A DNA stretch of 64,000 bases from Burkholderia stabilis (GCF_001742165.1 NZ_CP016443.1:2604001-2668000); one strand, 5' to 3'. Shown: positions 1 through 8,887, counted from the first letter of the stretch. Notes: generated by a model from the letters alone, not told the origin. Made by a program: numbers and translations.

Positions 1-2
1 GC

Positions 3-623
3 GCACCCGACGCGACGATCCACGGGATCGACGCATCGGCGGACATGATCGCGGCCGCGCGCAAGCGCCTGCCGGGGCTGCGTTTCGATATCGCCGACGT
101 GGCCGCGTGGGACGACCCGGGCGGCTATGACCTGATCCTGTCGAACGCGGTATTGCAATGGGTGCCTGCGCACGACACGCTGTTTCCGATGCTCGTCGGC
201 CGGCTCGCGCCGGGCGGCCATCTGGCGGTTCAGATGCCCGACAACCTGCACGAGCCCGCGCACCGGCTGATGCGCGAAGTCGCCGCGGCGGGGCCGTGGG
301 CGGACAAGCTGAAAGGTGCGGCGCGCACGGAGCGGTTCGACGCACGGTACTACTACGCGCTGCTGTCGCCGCTGTGCGCGCGCGTGGACGTGTGGCGCAC
401 GACTTACTACCACCCGCTGCGCGGCGGCGCCGACGCGGTGGTCGAATGGTTCAAGGGCAGCGCGCTGCGGCCGTTCCTCGCCGCGCTCGATGACGGCGAA
501 CAGCGCGCGTTCCTCGCGCGCTATCGCGATGCGCTCGCCGGCCCCAACGGTTATCCGGCGCTCGGCGACGGCACCGTGCTGTTGCCGTTCCCGCGTCTGT
601 TCATCGTCGCGACGCGGAAGTGA
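3..623 (+). CDS. tam: Trans-aconitate 2-methyltransferase, 3' part (5' end outside window)
   Basis: The reading frame is open to the left edge, so the start and the first SAM-binding loop lie outside the window; about 206 residues are visible against roughly 255-260 for the family. The visible part begins in a Rossmann SAM-dependent methyltransferase core (GIDASADMIAAAR is the strand-2 acidic region that contacts the SAM ribose), followed by DLILSNAVLQWVP and a GGHLAVQMPDN strand. The QWVP and MPDN motifs and the C-terminal helical part (EWFKGSALRPFL) are typical of Tam, which methyl-esterifies trans-aconitate in the cytoplasm as a detoxification step for spontaneous aconitate isomerisation. 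Naming rests on remembered family motifs; a generic class I methyltransferase is the fallback. Confidence 0.85.
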   Translation, partial: APDATIHGIDASADMIAAARKRLPGLRFDIADVAAWDDPGGYDLILSNAVLQWVPAHDTLFPMLVGRLAPGGHLAVQMPDNLHEPAHRLMREVAAAGPWADKLKGAARTERFDARYYYALLSPLCARVDVWRTTYYHPLRGGADAVVEWFKGSALRPFLAALDDGEQRAFLARYRDALAGPNGYPALGDGTVLLPFPRLFIVATRK

Positions 624-653
624 TGCTGCGGTGAAGCAGCCGGCGTCGGTGCG

Positions 654-1247
654 TCAGGGTACCGGCCGCACCGATTCCGGGTCGACCGTGCGGCTGCGTG
701 CGGTCTGCCCGTCGCGCAGGTCCTTGTACCAGAACAGCGCGACTTCCCCGTCGTTCTCGCCGTCGGCATACAGGAAGCGGTCGTGGCCGCCGAGCGTGAA
801 GCCCGCGCGCGCATACGTGGAGCAGGCCGCGACATTGTTCGCCTGCGTTTCCAGCCGCATGAAGCCGAACCCGCGGCTGCGCGCCCAGGCTTCGGCGGCT
901 GCCAGCAGGAACTGCCCGATACCCTGGCGCCGGTAGCGGCGATCGACGGCAAGCTCGGCGATCTCGGCCATCCCGTTCCAGCTTTGCGAGATCGCCACGA
1001 ATCCGGCGAGCCGCCCGTCGGCCGTCGCGCGAAACAGGGCCGCGCTGCCTGACGCGTCATGCGCCCAGCCGGCCGGATCGAAGCCGTAGTCCTTGCGCCG
1101 CACCGGCAGCGCGCGAAGATCGAGCAAGTCCTGATACGGCGCATTCAGCTCCCATGCGATTTCGAACGAGAAGTCGCATCGCTCCAGTTCGTCGGCGGGA
1201 AGCCCGCTCGCCTGTTCGATGCTGATGTGCTCGTCGGCTCGGTCCAT
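654..1247 (-). CDS. GNAT acetyltransferase, streptothricin acetyltransferase (Sat) family
   Basis: A 197-aa GNAT-fold protein. The acetyl-CoA pyrophosphate loop RRQGIG is at residues 106-111. The segment from about 131 to 155 (RLETQANN, then ACSTYARAGFTLGG) is the hallmark of streptothricin acetyltransferases (Sat/SatA), which N-acetylate the beta-lysine of streptothricin. The start is placed at the ATG preceded by AGGA nine bases upstream; the frame is open further upstream but without a comparable ribosome site. It stands alone, convergent with tam. Chromosomal Sat homologues are common in soil bacteria and do not all confer resistance, so the family is secure and the substrate is not. Confidence 0.85.
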   Translation of the reverse strand: MDRADEHISIEQASGLPADELERCDFSFEIAWELNAPYQDLLDLRALPVRRKDYGFDPAGWAHDASGSAALFRATADGRLAGFVAISQSWNGMAEIAELAVDRRYRRQGIGQFLLAAAEAWARSRGFGFMRLETQANNVAACSTYARAGFTLGGHDRFLYADGENDGEVALFWYKDLRDGQTARSRTVDPESVRPVP

Positions 1248-1996
1248 GTGTCGGTGTCCTGTCTTCGGCGGAATGATGTGGTCTTGTCCGCGGCTCGATC
1301 GCGCGCGCCATGAGGCGCATCGGATCGCGTCCGTTCGTTCTTCGTTTCTTTGCACCTGCACAATTGGCTGCGCGCGATACCGGCACAGACTTGCCGCATC
1401 CCCGGCTGCAGGCTGCGCGCAAACGATAAACCGGCGACTTCGCATGCATGTGCGCCGTTCGCGCGCCGTTCGCGGCATGCGCTCAACCGCCTGATTATGC
1501 TGGATTTCGGCGCGGACCCTGCGTCGACCTCGCTGCGAGGCTGTCCGCGTCGGGTCATGTCGCCGGTTCATGCCGACGGTCGAACGCCTGTGGATGAAAG
1601 ACGACAGGAACCCGAATAATTGTTTACCGTTTGGTGACAACTCGATATATTTCGAAAAATATATCGAAGGTCGCGGCGCTGTCTGGCGTCGCGTCGTCCA
1701 CCCGCTCCACGAAAGCCGGAAGAGATTCTGACCTGCATCGCCGGAGCAACGCGTCGTCATGGCATGCGCAACCGGTGCGCACGCTTCCCGACGCTGCAAC
1801 ACGAGCGGCCGCCCTGCGGCATGCCGCTTCAGCAAGCCCACACTGGCATCGAGATGGAACATCGTGCACACCCGCATGAGGTGTGTGCTCGTCCGGCGAT
1901 CCGGCGGCTTGCGCTCGTCCGTCATACGGTTTTCATCAACACGCGGCGCGTCTGGCTGCGACGCGGGCGCGCGCGTCTACAACAAAAGGAAGCAGA
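1248..1996. other. Long intergenic region between Sat-like gene and porin
   Basis: About 750 bases lie between the divergent acetyltransferase and porin starts. No reading frame here looks real. The centre (about 1610-1680) is AT-rich and holds a perfect 11-bp inverted repeat described separately; the rest is normal high-GC sequence. The porin leader and promoter must lie here, but I cannot place a convincing -35/-10 pair. Confidence 0.6.
1642..1667. promoter_or_regulatory. Perfect inverted repeat, putative operator (CGATAT-N12-ATATCG class)
   Basis: TCGATATATTT and its exact reverse complement flank the tetranucleotide CGAA. The inner 24 bases have the geometry CGATAT-N12-ATATCG. The same geometry occurs at 13526-13549 and 3305-3328, and in degenerate form at 12893-12916. 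It lies 330 bp upstream of the porin start and 395 bp upstream of the Sat-like gene, so which gene it serves is unclear. Confidence 0.6.
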
Positions 1997-3160
1997 ATGA
2001 AAAAGACCATCGTGGCTGCGGCCGCACTCGGCATGTTCGGCAGCGCCGCGCACGCGCAAAGCAGCGTCACGCTCTACGGGTTGATCGATGCGGGTATCAC
2101 GTATTCGAACAAGGTCGCGACGACGGGCGGGCACGGCAAGCTCGTCAAGTACGGCGACGGCGTTGCGTCGGGCAGCCGCTGGGGCATCCGCGGCACCGAG
2201 GATCTCGGCGGCGGTCTGAAGGCGCTGTTCGTGCTGGAGAACGGCTTCAGCAGCGGCGACGGCACGATCGGCCAGGGCGGTGCGATATTCGGCCGGCAGG
2301 CGTTCGTCGGGCTGTCGAAGAACGGGATCGGCTCGCTGACGTTCGGCCGCCAGTACTCGTTCTCGACCGACTACATCGGCGGGAACTACACGATGGGCAG
2401 CCAGACGCCGGCCGGCAACTACGCGTACCACATCAACGATCTCGACCAGCTGACGTCGAGCCGCATCAACAACGCGGTGAAGTTCCAGAGCGCGAATTTC
2501 GCGGGCCTCACGTTCGGCGCGATGTACGGCTTCTCGAACTCGACGCAGTTCGCGGGCACGCCGACCACGACCGGCGCGAACGGCGCGCAGGGTTCGTCGA
2601 GCGCATACAGCTTCGGCGCGAATTATGCGCAAGGCCCGTTCGGCATCGGCGCGGCGTACACGAACATCCGCTTCCCGAACGGCGCATCGCCGGCGTTCGG
2701 CGTGAGCATCGCGAACATCAACACGCTCGGGTTGCGCGACCTGGAGACGGTCGGCGTCGGCGCGCGTTACGCGATCGCGGCCGGCCTCGTATGGGCGAAC
2801 TGGACGCATACGAAGTTCGCGCCGCTGTCGGGCGAAACGTCGAAGCTGAACAACTACGAAATCGGCGGTCGTTATGCGTTTACGCCGGCATTGAGCGGCG
2901 GGCTCGGTTATACGTTCTCGAAGCTCGACGGCCGCTTTGAAGGCAAGTGGCACCAGGTCAACGCGGCGGTGGACTATGCGCTGTCGAAGGGCACGGACGT
3001 GTACGTGAGCGCGGCCTTCCAGAAGGCGTCGGGCAGCAACACGATCAACGGCCGCGCGACGCCGGTGCAGGCCGAGATCGGCTCGTCGCCGTCGTTCATC
3101 GGCAACGCGGGCGCGAACACGCAGCTCGTTACGCGTATCGGCCTGCGTCACAAGTTCTGA
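1997..3160 (+). CDS. Gram-negative porin, OmpC/Porin_4 type
   Basis: A 387-aa outer-membrane trimeric porin of the Burkholderia/Neisseria type. It has a 20-residue signal peptide (MKKTIVAAAALGM, cleaved after AHA), then QSSVTLYGLIDAGI, the conserved first beta strand. The eyelet-loop region contains LTFGRQY, and the chain ends in the C-terminal phenylalanine (GLRHKF) recognised by the BAM complex. The start is fixed by AGGA six bases upstream of the ATG. It forms a general diffusion pore for small hydrophilic solutes. It is monocistronic and followed by two strong hairpins. Confidence 0.95.
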   Translation: MKKTIVAAAALGMFGSAAHAQSSVTLYGLIDAGITYSNKVATTGGHGKLVKYGDGVASGSRWGIRGTEDLGGGLKALFVLENGFSSGDGTIGQGGAIFGRQAFVGLSKNGIGSLTFGRQYSFSTDYIGGNYTMGSQTPAGNYAYHINDLDQLTSSRINNAVKFQSANFAGLTFGAMYGFSNSTQFAGTPTTTGANGAQGSSSAYSFGANYAQGPFGIGAAYTNIRFPNGASPAFGVSIANINTLGLRDLETVGVGARYAIAAGLVWANWTHTKFAPLSGETSKLNNYEIGGRYAFTPALSGGLGYTFSKLDGRFEGKWHQVNAAVDYALSKGTDVYVSAAFQKASGSNTINGRATPVQAEIGSSPSFIGNAGANTQLVTRIGLRHKF

Positions 3161-3173
3161 TTGACGGGAAAAT

Positions 3174-3199
3174 GGGCGCTGCCGATGCAGGCAGCGCCC
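3174..3199 (+). terminator. 10-bp perfect hairpin after porin
   Basis: GGGCGCTGCC and GGCAGCGCCC flank a six-base loop, 13 bases after the porin stop. There is no U-run after it, so alone it is more likely an mRNA 3'-end stabiliser than a terminator. Confidence 0.5.
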
Positions 3200-3233
3200 G
3201 TCGCAACGTCCGGAACCCGAACCGGCACGACAG

Positions 3234-3260
3234 CGGGCGCTCCGTCGGAGCGCCCGTTTT
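3234..3260 (+). terminator. Rho-independent terminator of porin gene
   Basis: A perfect 10-bp stem (CGGGCGCTCC / GGAGCGCCCG) with a three-base loop is followed directly by TTTTG. This is the best terminator candidate for the porin transcript. Confidence 0.75.
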
Positions 3261-3304
3261 GCTGTGGGCGACACGATGACCGCGCAACGCGTCAGCGTGG
3301 AAAG

Positions 3305-3328
3305 CGATATATTCGAGCATGCATATCG
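3305..3328. promoter_or_regulatory. Half-conserved CGATAT-N12-ATATCG site upstream of M24 peptidase
   Basis: CGATATATTC at one end and ATATCG at the other span exactly 24 bases, the geometry of the perfect repeats at 1643-1666 and 13526-13549, but only the outer six bases of each arm are symmetric. It lies about 50 bp upstream of the peptidase start, where an operator would be expected. Confidence 0.35.
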
Positions 3329-3379
3329 GCGTGACGATCGATTGCACCGACCCACATTCACCAGCACGGGAGCACGATT

Positions 3380-4039
3380 TTGAATGCGACGCACCGCGAA
3401 GCCGTCGGCGAGGCTTTCTCGCTCGACGCAATGCAGCACGCAAGAACCATGACCTGGCAGGCCGTCGACGCGATCGCCGCGGGCGTCCGGCCCGGCATGC
3501 GGGAATCGGAGGCCAACGCGCTGGGGTCGAGCGTGCTGAAGGATCTCGGAATGGATCGAATCTGGCATCCGATCCTCGTCCGCTTCGGCGAAAACACGCT
3601 GCGTACGTTCAAGGAGCGTTCGGTGGCGGACCCGGTGCTCGCCGCCGCCGACATCTTCTTCATCGATCTCGGCGCCGTCTGGGCGAAGCACGAGGGCGAC
3701 GCGGGCGCGACGTTCGTGTGCGGCGACGATCCGGACATGCACGCATGTGCGCGCGCGGCGCGCGTCATCTACGACGAGGTCGAGCATCATTGGCGGACCA
3801 CCGGATGCGCGGGCATCGCGCTGTACGAATTCGCGGCGCAACGCGCGGATGCGCACGGCTTCCGGCTGAACGTCGACATCAAGGGGCATCGCGTCAGCGA
3901 TTTCCCGCACGCGATCTACAAGGCCGGCAATCTCGGCGATTTCGACGGCGCGCCGGCCGCCGGTTTGTGGATCCTCGAAATCCAGATCGCGCACCCGACG
4001 CGGCCGTTCGGCGCGTTCTACGAAGACCTGCTCGTGTAA
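3380..4039 (+). CDS. M24 family metallopeptidase (Xaa-Pro dipeptidase-like)
   Basis: A 219-aa single-domain pita-bread fold protein. Candidate metal ligands are Asp96 (FIDLG), Asp107 (EGDAG), a His at 170 or 177 (GHRVSDFPH), Glu200 (ILEIQ) and Glu215 (FYEDLLV), which follows the D-D-H-E-E order of creatinase/aminopeptidase P/prolidase enzymes. It lacks the N-terminal domain of full-length prolidase, so it is a compact cytoplasmic member. The start used is TTG, with GGGAG seven bases upstream; no in-frame ATG is as well placed. The substrate is unknown. It is monocistronic and convergent with the phospholipase gene. Confidence 0.8.
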   Translation: MNATHREAVGEAFSLDAMQHARTMTWQAVDAIAAGVRPGMRESEANALGSSVLKDLGMDRIWHPILVRFGENTLRTFKERSVADPVLAAADIFFIDLGAVWAKHEGDAGATFVCGDDPDMHACARAARVIYDEVEHHWRTTGCAGIALYEFAAQRADAHGFRLNVDIKGHRVSDFPHAIYKAGNLGDFDGAPAAGLWILEIQIAHPTRPFGAFYEDLLV

Positions 4040-4073
4040 GCGCGGCGCCCGGCGACGCGCACCGCGCATGCGC

Positions 4074-4090
4074 GCCGGCCCGGGGCCGGC
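4074..4090. terminator. GC-rich palindrome between convergent genes
   Basis: GCCGGCC and GGCCGGC surround a three-base GC loop in the short gap between the convergent peptidase and phospholipase genes. There is no U-run on either strand, so termination here would be weak. Confidence 0.3.
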
Positions 4091-4115
4091 ACGCGACGGC
4101 GGTGCGGCCGCGACG

Positions 4116-6569
4116 TCAGATGCTGATTGCAACGGGCCCCGCGAGCGGCGTGTAGCCGTCGTCGAACAGATACCACGCGTCGTACTGGCCCGACGCCAGC
4201 GAGCTGTTCGCGCTCGACGAGAACAGCAGCGAGCCGGTGCTCTTGGGCAGGTACGCCCACGACTTGTAGTTGCCCTTGGTCGGCTGCGCGCCGCGCGCAT
4301 AGATGCCGACCCAGTTCTTCGGGCTGTGACGCCACGGCGGCGCGACATAGTCGAACCGCAGCGTGCCGTACGACGCGCCTTGCGCCGCCAGCGCCGCGAC
4401 GAATTTCCCGTTCGTATTGCCGATCGCCGAATCCGTCAGCAGGACGCCGGATTGCGCCTGCACGCAACCGGCCACGCGGCGCAGGAAATTCGGATCGTTC
4501 GCGTCGCGGATGCTCGCGTCGTACCAGCCGGCGTCGCCGTACCACGTGACGGCCTGCGTCGCGCCGGCGGGCACGCTGACCGATTGCGGCGTGTTCATCC
4601 CGTATGCGTTGTCGACGAGCTGGAACGTCGTCGCGCTCGAACCGGCGGAGTTGTCGAGGGTGATCTGCACGTTGCCGTTCTGCACGTCGTAGCAGAGGCT
4701 CACTTCGGCGGCCGATCCGGTATTCCCCGACGCGCCGATGTTGCCGCGCAACGTCTGCAGGAACCCGTTCGGGCCGTAGATCGAGTAGTCGTAGCCGCCG
4801 CCCGAATTCAGCGCGAGCGTATCCGACAGGCTCGCGCACGCACTCGTGCCGGCGCCGATCGTGTACTGCCGCGGAATCGTGCTCGTGCCGTCGACCCACG
4901 CCTGCAGATGCACGCCGGCCGTGCCGGTATTGGTCATCATCAACGCGAGCGTCTTGGCGGAGCGGTTGACCTTGCCCTGCACGAAGAACTCGTACGGCAG
5001 CCGGCACGCGGTGTTGCGCCCGGCCGTTTGCGCCGGCACCGCGGTGGTGGTCGCGGCAGGGATCGAGACCGTCGAGCCGTTCGGGTCCATGTTGCTGGCC
5101 GCGGCCGGGATCGACGGAATCGTCTGGTCGGGATTCGCGAAATCGAATGCCGACGTGAGATCGCCGCACACCGCGCGACGCCATGGTGTGATGTTCGTTT
5201 CCTGCAGCCCGAAGCGCGCTTCCAGGAAGCGGATCACCGACGTGTGATCGAAAACCTGCGAATTGACCTTGCCGCCTTTCGACCACGGCGAGATCACGAA
5301 CATCGGCACGCGCGGGCCGAGCCCGATCGGCACGTCGCCGTTTGCCGATCCGTCCGACGCGCTGCCGCTACTGGCGACGAATTCCGCGGCGGTCGACACC
5401 GTCGACTGGCCGGTGCCCGCGTAGGCGCTCGACGGGACGGCCGGCGGCACGTGATCGAACAGGCCGTCGTTCTCGTCGTACATCACGAGCAGCACCGTGC
5501 TGGCCCATACCGCCGGATTCGACGTCAGCGCATTGAGGACGTTGCTCACGTACCATTCGCCGCCGCTCGCGGCCCACGACGGATGCTCGCAATACGCATA
5601 CGGCGCGGCGATCCACGACACCTGCGGCAGCGTGCCGTTCGCGACGTCGGCCCGCAGCTGGCTGAACAGATTCGTGTCGTATTCCTTGCCGCCGCCGGTC
5701 GGATCGATCTGCGTGCCGTTGAGCGCGGGCGCAAGCGGGTCGTTGGCGCCGAGGTTCTGGTACTGCCTGAAGTTCAGGATGACGTTGTCGCCATAGTTGC
5801 CGTTCCACCAGAGGTCACTTTTGGAACCGTTGTATTCGCCGTAGCCGTGGCCGGAATCCAGCCCGTTGCCCTTGTCCTGGTAGAACTTCCACGTGACGCC
5901 GGCCGTGTTCAGGCGTTCGGGCATCGTCGTCCAGCCGGTGCCGGTCATCGTGTTCGTCGTGTACGGCGAATAGCCCGGCACGTTGCCGCAGCAGCCGGTC
6001 CACAGATACAGGCGGTTCGGGTCCGTCGGGCCGAGCATCGAACAGTGGTAGTCGTCGCACACCGTGAACGCGCTCGCCAGCGCGTAATAGAACGGGATGT
6101 CGTTCTGCGTGAAGTAGTACATCGTGCCGCTGCCCTTCGCATCGGCCCAGTTGTCGTACTTGCCGTTGTTCCACGCATTGTGCGTGCCGCCCCACGAGTG
6201 ATCGAGGTCGCCGTAGTAGGTGTCGCCGTTCGCGACGCCGGAAACGGGCGGCGACGGGTTGAACGGGAATACGTAGGACAGCATCCAGGGCTGGCGCCAG
6301 ACCGGATAGCCGTTCGAAATCACGACGGGCCGCGGATCGCCGAAGCCGCGCGCACCGCGCAGCGTGCCGAGATAGTGGTCGAACGACCGGTTTTCCTGCA
6401 TCAGGATCACGACGTGCTTGACGTCCTGAAGGGTGCCGGTGACGGTCGCCGCCGGAATCGACTGCGCGCGCAGGATGCTCTCGGGCAGCATGCCGGTGAC
6501 CGCGGTGGCGCCGGCGAGCTTCAGCGCATCGGCGAGGAACTGACGTCGTGTCGAGGGTTTGTTTTGCAT
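4116..6569 (-). CDS. Phosphocholine-specific phospholipase C, Tat-exported
   Basis: An 817-aa secreted enzyme. The N-terminus is a twin-arginine signal (STRRQFLADALKLAGATAV) ending near residue 35, so the protein is exported folded. Residues 50-70 (KHVVILMQENRSFDHYLGTL) are the diagnostic start of the phosphoesterase family shared by PlcH/PlcN and AcpA, with the catalytic Asn60 region. The C-terminal third is a Gly/Ser/Thr-rich beta region that fits the paired DUF756 domains of bacterial phospholipase C. It should hydrolyse phosphatidylcholine to diacylglycerol and phosphocholine outside the cell. The start is the ATG directly before the Tat signal. It follows a small lipoprotein gene by 100 bp and is the last gene of a minus-strand series with a phosphatase and a choline-binding protein. 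An acid phosphatase of the same superfamily is the alternative. Confidence 0.88.
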   Translation of the reverse strand: MQNKPSTRRQFLADALKLAGATAVTGMLPESILRAQSIPAATVTGTLQDVKHVVILMQENRSFDHYLGTLRGARGFGDPRPVVISNGYPVWRQPWMLSYVFPFNPSPPVSGVANGDTYYGDLDHSWGGTHNAWNNGKYDNWADAKGSGTMYYFTQNDIPFYYALASAFTVCDDYHCSMLGPTDPNRLYLWTGCCGNVPGYSPYTTNTMTGTGWTTMPERLNTAGVTWKFYQDKGNGLDSGHGYGEYNGSKSDLWWNGNYGDNVILNFRQYQNLGANDPLAPALNGTQIDPTGGGKEYDTNLFSQLRADVANGTLPQVSWIAAPYAYCEHPSWAASGGEWYVSNVLNALTSNPAVWASTVLLVMYDENDGLFDHVPPAVPSSAYAGTGQSTVSTAAEFVASSGSASDGSANGDVPIGLGPRVPMFVISPWSKGGKVNSQVFDHTSVIRFLEARFGLQETNITPWRRAVCGDLTSAFDFANPDQTIPSIPAAASNMDPNGSTVSIPAATTTAVPAQTAGRNTACRLPYEFFVQGKVNRSAKTLALMMTNTGTAGVHLQAWVDGTSTIPRQYTIGAGTSACASLSDTLALNSGGGYDYSIYGPNGFLQTLRGNIGASGNTGSAAEVSLCYDVQNGNVQITLDNSAGSSATTFQLVDNAYGMNTPQSVSVPAGATQAVTWYGDAGWYDASIRDANDPNFLRRVAGCVQAQSGVLLTDSAIGNTNGKFVAALAAQGASYGTLRFDYVAPPWRHSPKNWVGIYARGAQPTKGNYKSWAYLPKSTGSLLFSSSANSSLASGQYDAWYLFDDGYTPLAGPVAISI

Positions 6570-6669
6570 GTTCGTTCTCTGTCGTGGATTGCCAATCGGA
6601 CGTGCCGGGTGTCGCCGCGTGCGGTGGGGCGCACGGGCAGGGCACCGCTGCCGTGGGGCATGCGCAGGC

Positions 6670-6858
6670 TCAGTGGCACGCGCTCGCGCAGTGCAGGACC
6701 GGCGCGGACGCCGAACCCGGTGCCGATGCGAGTGCGGTGGCGGCATTGCCCGCTGCGCCCGAATCGCCGTCGCCGCAACCGGCCAGCGTGCACAGCAGCG
6801 CGATCGCGATCACGCCGGGCCAGTGCCGAAAGCGGCGCTCGGCGCCGGTCGACGACAT
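6670..6858 (-). CDS. Small lipoprotein upstream of phospholipase C
   Basis: A 62-aa protein with a basic N-terminus (GAERRFRHW), a hydrophobic segment and a clear lipobox LAGC ending at Cys28, followed by GDGDSG and an Ala/Ser/Pro-rich tail ending in two cysteines (HCASACH). The ATG has GGAG seven bases upstream. It is codirectional with and 100 bp upstream of the phospholipase gene, which suggests a cell-envelope accessory role. No family is recognised. The length, lipobox and ribosome site make it a plausible real gene. Confidence 0.65.
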   Translation of the reverse strand: MSSTGAERRFRHWPGVIAIALLCTLAGCGDGDSGAAGNAATALASAPGSASAPVLHCASACH

Positions 6859-6974
6859 TGAACTGCTCCGCTCGTCATTGAGTCGGATTCCTGATTGATG
6901 AAGCTTGGCGTTCGACGCTCTGAAATTCATCACCCCTCCTGACATGAAATGAACTGCGGAGAATAACGTCCGAA

Positions 6975-7655
6975 TCAAAACAGATTCATGACAGGCCATC
7001 CGCGCCTGCCTGCGACTTGCGAAAGCTGATCGTCGGGATTGGTCGCGACCGGATGCGTGACGTAGTCGAGCAGCGGCACGTCGTTGATCGAATCGCTGTA
7101 GAAGTAGGTCCGTTCGAAATCCGACGGCGCATAGCCAAGCGAATCGAGCCATTCGGCCGTGCGCACGATCTTGCCTTCGCGGAAGCTCGGCACGCCGGTG
7201 CTGCGCCCGGTGAACTGCCCGCCGGGCGTGCCGTCGTCGGTATCGAGCTCGATGCCGAGCAGATACTCGATGCCGAACTCGGCTGCGATCGGCCGCGTGA
7301 CGAACACGTTGGTCGCCGTCACGATGCAGCAGAGATCGCCGTTTTCGCGATGCCGGTCGACCAGCGCGCGCGCCTGCGGCGTGATGGCCGGCCGGATCAC
7401 CTCGTCCATGAACTGCGCATGCCAGCGCTCGAGTTGCTCGCGCGAGTAGCGGGTGAGCGGCGCGAGCGTCACGGCGAGATACGCGTTCATGTCGAGCGTG
7501 CCGGCCGCGTAGTGGCCGTAGTGCTCGTCGATCAGTGCGGCATGCGCGTCGTCTTCCCGCCAGCCGACCCGCGAAATGAAGCGGGCCCAGGCCTGGTCGC
7601 TGTCGAGCGGCAACAGCGTGTGATCGAGGTCGAACAGCGCGAGATTCTTGTGCAT
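6975..7655 (-). CDS. HAD-IB family phosphatase (SerB-like)
   Basis: A 226-aa cytoplasmic haloacid-dehalogenase phosphatase. Motif I is FDLDHTL with nucleophile Asp9 and Asp11; motif IV is YSDSINDVPLLD near residue 190; GKIVR supplies the motif III lysine. The helical cap between motifs I and II identifies subfamily IB, whose members include phosphoserine, histidinol-phosphate and phosphocholine phosphatases. The start has AAGGA upstream and lies 23 bp after the choline-binding protein gene, so the two are probably cotranscribed. The context suggests phosphocholine as substrate, but no signal peptide is visible whereas the known phosphorylcholine phosphatase PchP is periplasmic, so the substrate is open. 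Confidence 0.85.
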   Translation of the reverse strand: MHKNLALFDLDHTLLPLDSDQAWARFISRVGWREDDAHAALIDEHYGHYAAGTLDMNAYLAVTLAPLTRYSREQLERWHAQFMDEVIRPAITPQARALVDRHRENGDLCCIVTATNVFVTRPIAAEFGIEYLLGIELDTDDGTPGGQFTGRSTGVPSFREGKIVRTAEWLDSLGYAPSDFERTYFYSDSINDVPLLDYVTHPVATNPDDQLSQVAGRRGWPVMNLF

Positions 7656-7678
7656 GCTGGGTTCCTTGTATTGCGGGC

Positions 7679-8623
7679 TTACGCGCCGATCAGCTTCTCG
7701 ATCGCGTCCTTGGCGTTTTTCCCGTCGATGGTCGTGACGCCGTCGAGCCACTTCGACAGCACGCCGGGATGCTTCTTCGCCCATTCCTTCGCGACTGCGA
7801 CCGGGTCCGCATGATTCATGATCGGGACCATCAGCTGGTTCTCTTCGTCGGTCGTGAATTTCAGGTTGGTCAGCAGCCGGCCGACGTTCGGGCAGCGTTC
7901 GAGATAGCCGGGCGTGACGAGCGTGTAGACCTTCGCCGATCCGTAGTTCGGACCGAATACGCTGTCGCCGCCGTCGAGGTAGGAGATCTTGTAGTTGATG
8001 TTCATCGGATGCGGTTCCCACGCGAGAAACACAATCATCCGGTGTTCCTGCACGGCGCGCGTCACCTGCACGAGCATCCCGGCCTCGCTCGATTCGACCA
8101 GCTTGAAGCCGCCGAGCCCGAATTCGTTCTTGTCGATCATGCGCTGGATCAGCGCGTTGCCATTGTTGCCGGCGCCGATCCCGTAGATCTTGCCGTCGAG
8201 CTGGTCGCGGAACTTCGCGATGTCGGCGAAGCTCTTGAGGCCCTTGTCCGACGCGAATTGCGGCACGGCCAGCGTGTAGCGCGCGCCGACTAGGTTGGGC
8301 TGCGGCAACTGATGCACGGCGCCGGCATCCACGAACGGCTTCACCGTGGGCGTCATGCTCGGATCCCAGTAGCCGAGGAACGCGTCGATCTGCGCCTTCT
8401 TCACGCCGGCCAGCACGATCGGCGGCGACGCGATCGTCTTGGTCGCGTCGTAGCCGAGCCCGTCGAGCAGCATCATCGCGACGCCGGTGGTGGCGGCGAT
8501 GTCGCTCCAGCCGACATCGCCGAGCGTCACCTTCTTGCAGACGTCCCCTTCGGATGCGAGAACGGGGGTCGTCGCGAGTGTCGCCAGCAGCGTTGCGGCC
8601 AGCAGCCATGCCTTCTTTGCCAT
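7679..8623 (-). CDS. Choline/betaine ABC transporter substrate-binding protein (ChoX/ProX-like)
   Basis: A 314-aa periplasmic protein with a signal peptide (about 1-23, cleaved after VLA). The mature part begins CKKVTLGDVGWSD, and DAFLGYWDPSMTP and LAWEPHPMN are the aromatic-rich ligand strands of the OpuAC family; Trp residues in such positions form the cage that binds quaternary ammonium groups. It lacks adjacent permease and ATPase genes, so it must work with a transporter encoded elsewhere. It is the first gene of the minus-strand set reading towards the phosphatase and phospholipase C, which supports choline as ligand. Choline versus glycine betaine cannot be settled by eye. Confidence 0.85.
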   Translation of the reverse strand: MAKKAWLLAATLLATLATTPVLASEGDVCKKVTLGDVGWSDIAATTGVAMMLLDGLGYDATKTIASPPIVLAGVKKAQIDAFLGYWDPSMTPTVKPFVDAGAVHQLPQPNLVGARYTLAVPQFASDKGLKSFADIAKFRDQLDGKIYGIGAGNNGNALIQRMIDKNEFGLGGFKLVESSEAGMLVQVTRAVQEHRMIVFLAWEPHPMNINYKISYLDGGDSVFGPNYGSAKVYTLVTPGYLERCPNVGRLLTNLKFTTDEENQLMVPIMNHADPVAVAKEWAKKHPGVLSKWLDGVTTIDGKNAKDAIEKLIGA

Positions 8624-8887
8624 GTTGGTCTCCTAAGCAAGTGTTCCGGATCGTGTTGCCTGATTGGTAAGACGATTGATCGTGCAGATCGGATGAAACA
8701 AACGAACTTGGGTCTAGCCGTGCAGTTTTTCGTACCGTATATTAGAAAGCACAAAATCGCAAGATCGCACAAAAATACAACTTGCTCGTCGTCGGAGGGG
8801 CGGGCGAGCAGGCGCAGGAAAAGTCGGGGCGGTGGCCGGGACGGGCCGCGCGTCATCAAGTGGATAGGCAACGCAAGGAGAACCCGG

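Noticed and set aside
4068..6881. 937-aa plus-strand open frame opposite the phospholipase gene
   Set aside because: It is Arg-rich with no domain, runs antisense to a clear enzyme gene, and reflects GC3 bias.
8624..8887. Mg2+ riboswitch or leader peptide upstream of mgtC
   Set aside because: No recognisable M-box or Pro-rich leader frame was found in this gap.
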